From Bacteroidota bacterium (GTDB lineage Bacteria > Bacteroidota > Bacteroidia > B-17B0 > Aurantibacillaceae), in the NCBI GenBank assembly GCA_025360565.1, contig JANYBY010000298.1, positions 1 through 6,736 of the forward strand: a DNA stretch of 6,736 bases, read 5' to 3'. The position numbers were made by a program, and so were the translations under genes. Below, piece by piece: positions 5,825 through 6,736 of this stretch. Numbering within the stretch: the stretch's first letter is position 1; each line of letters begins with the position of its first letter. The notes beneath the pieces are model-generated. The model was not told the DNA's origin. It did no database searches and saw only the letters and a program-made list of their open reading frames with translations.

Positions 5825-6736
5825 GAAAGCGACTTGATGTACATTCTGGAAGTTTTATAAACGGTTGCGTTCATTTTTTGCAAACCTTGATTCATCATTT
5901 CGTTATTTTCGAGAATAAGAGATGCTTCAGCAAACTGTATATTTTTAGCCCTGCAGGCCGAAATTATTTTGGCGTAAAAACAAGCCTCAATTCCCAACTT
6001 CCTATAATTTTCAACAACTCCCAAAACAACTATGCGAATATTATTTATTTTTTTAACACCAAAAATTAATTTAAAAATGCCGAAAGGCAGCAACCGGCCA
6101 CGCTTGATGGTTTGCAATACCTGGTTAATATTAGGGATGGCGAAAGCGAAACCAACCATTTTGCCTTCGTGTTCGGCAACCAAACAAAGATCGGGATCAA
6201 CAATGGCTTTCATTTCTTTACACAAATGCAAAAATTCGTTTTTTGTCATGGGAACAAAACCTAAATTCTTATCCCAAGCGGCATTATAAACAGCGTTAGC
6301 AGACTCCGCTTCCCGGTTATAATTTTTCATATCAATAGGCCTGATGGTAATGCCTTTTGTTTTGAGGCGTTCTTCAAAAGCCTGAGATAATTTTACCGAT
6401 TTATCTGATACGCTTGCGTTTTCTATCTTGTAAGCAAACAGATCTACTTTTTTTACAAAACCGTATTGGTCAATTAATTTTGCGTAATAAGGATAATTAT
6501 AAGTTGTACTTAGCATTGGCGGCGTATCAAAGCCATCAATCAATAAACCGAAAGGCTCGTTAGGTGAAAAATTTGCAGGCCCTATAATGGAGGTTAGCCC
6601 TTCTTTTTTTACCCAATCGCAGGCGGTATCAAATAATTTTTTTGATACTTCGGTATCATCAATGCAATCAAAAAATCCAAAAAAACCTTCTTTGGTTCCA
6701 GTAAATGCGATATGATTATTGTTTCGGATGGCTGCA
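5821..6736 (-). CDS. YghO-like GNAT-superfamily N-acyltransferase (N-terminus cut by window edge)
   Basis: The frame is open to the window edge, so 304 residues are visible. The TTG at 6543 is an internal Leu codon, not a start, since conserved family sequence continues upstream of it. The visible part begins AAIRNNNHIAFTG, followed by GFFGFFDCIDD (18-28), IIGPANFSPNEPFGLLIDGF (50-69) and YNYPYY (79-84). These are hallmarks of a ~370-390-residue family (YghO-like) with an N-terminal extension fused to a GNAT domain. The C-terminal GNAT half has VAEHEGKMVGFAFAIP (186-201) and the acyl-CoA-binding loop VVENYRKLGIE (240-250). Some 60-80 residues are probably missing. GNAT proteins of this kind have been linked to bacterial ceramide synthesis, where they N-acylate a sphingoid base; that link is from memory and is not proved for this protein. 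The 4-nt overlap with the PAP2-type gene supports a lipid role. It is cytoplasmic or membrane-peripheral. Confidence 0.75.
   Translation of the reverse strand, partial: AAIRNNNHIAFTGTKEGFFGFFDCIDDTEVSKKLFDTACDWVKKEGLTSIIGPANFSPNEPFGLLIDGFDTPPMLSTTYNYPYYAKLIDQYGFVKKVDLFAYKIENASVSDKSVKLSQAFEERLKTKGITIRPIDMKNYNREAESANAVYNAAWDKNLGFVPMTKNEFLHLCKEMKAIVDPDLCLVAEHEGKMVGFAFAIPNINQVLQTIKRGRLLPFGIFKLIFGVKKINNIRIVVLGVVENYRKLGIEACFYAKIISACRAKNIQFAEASLILENNEMMNQGLQKMNATVYKTSRMYIKSLS

Noticed and set aside
5821..6543. A complete 240-residue acyltransferase starting at TTG 6543
   Set aside because: The frame continues to the window edge with family-typical sequence (GFFGFFDCIDD, GPANFSPNE), so the TTG is an internal Leu codon and the gene is truncated by the window.

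Overview
The window is AT-rich, almost entirely coded on the minus strand, and looks like a chromosome segment from a member of the Bacteroidota. The evidence is the A-rich, SD-poor start regions, at least one good Bacteroidota-type promoter (-33 TTG, 19 nt, -7 box near TAnnTTTG), a RAYT/IS200-like transposase of the kind common in that phylum, and a secreted protein with a C-terminal domain resembling type IX secretion sorting domains. Genus or species cannot be read from this sequence.

Read along the minus strand, the layout has three gene blocks and a mobile element. (1) 6736 to 4916: a GNAT-superfamily acyltransferase of the YghO-like type, cut at its N-terminus by the window edge, overlaps by 4 nt (GTGA) a PAP2-superfamily membrane phosphatase/phosphotransferase. 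This looks like a small lipid-modification operon. (2) 4825 to 4040: a single secreted protein of unknown function with its own likely promoter. (3) 3867 to 434: a tight four-gene operon encoding a discrete malonyl-ACP acyltransferase (FabD-like), a hotdog dehydratase (FabZ-like), a FabF-like ketosynthase and a FabG-like ketoreductase. Gaps are 8, 14 and 1 nt. All four proteins keep their catalytic residues. (4) 433 to 1: an array of about seven ~15-bp repeats led by an inverted arm, a second small hairpin preceded by GTAG, then a HUH transposase cut by the window edge.

The operon in block 3 supplies malonyl loading, condensation, ketoreduction and dehydration, but neither an acyl carrier protein nor an enoyl reductase is in the window. 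Acting iteratively, such a set would give beta-hydroxy or polyunsaturated (polyene-like) acyl chains, or it could be an accessory fatty-acid module using carriers encoded elsewhere. The product is not determined by the sequence. The nearby acyltransferase/PAP2 pair also points to lipids, but a separate transcription unit lies between them, so a shared pathway is speculative.

No tRNA, rRNA, CRISPR array or convincing intrinsic terminator was seen. The longest stretches without a gene are 264-433 (hairpins and repeats) and 3868-4039 (probable operon leader).
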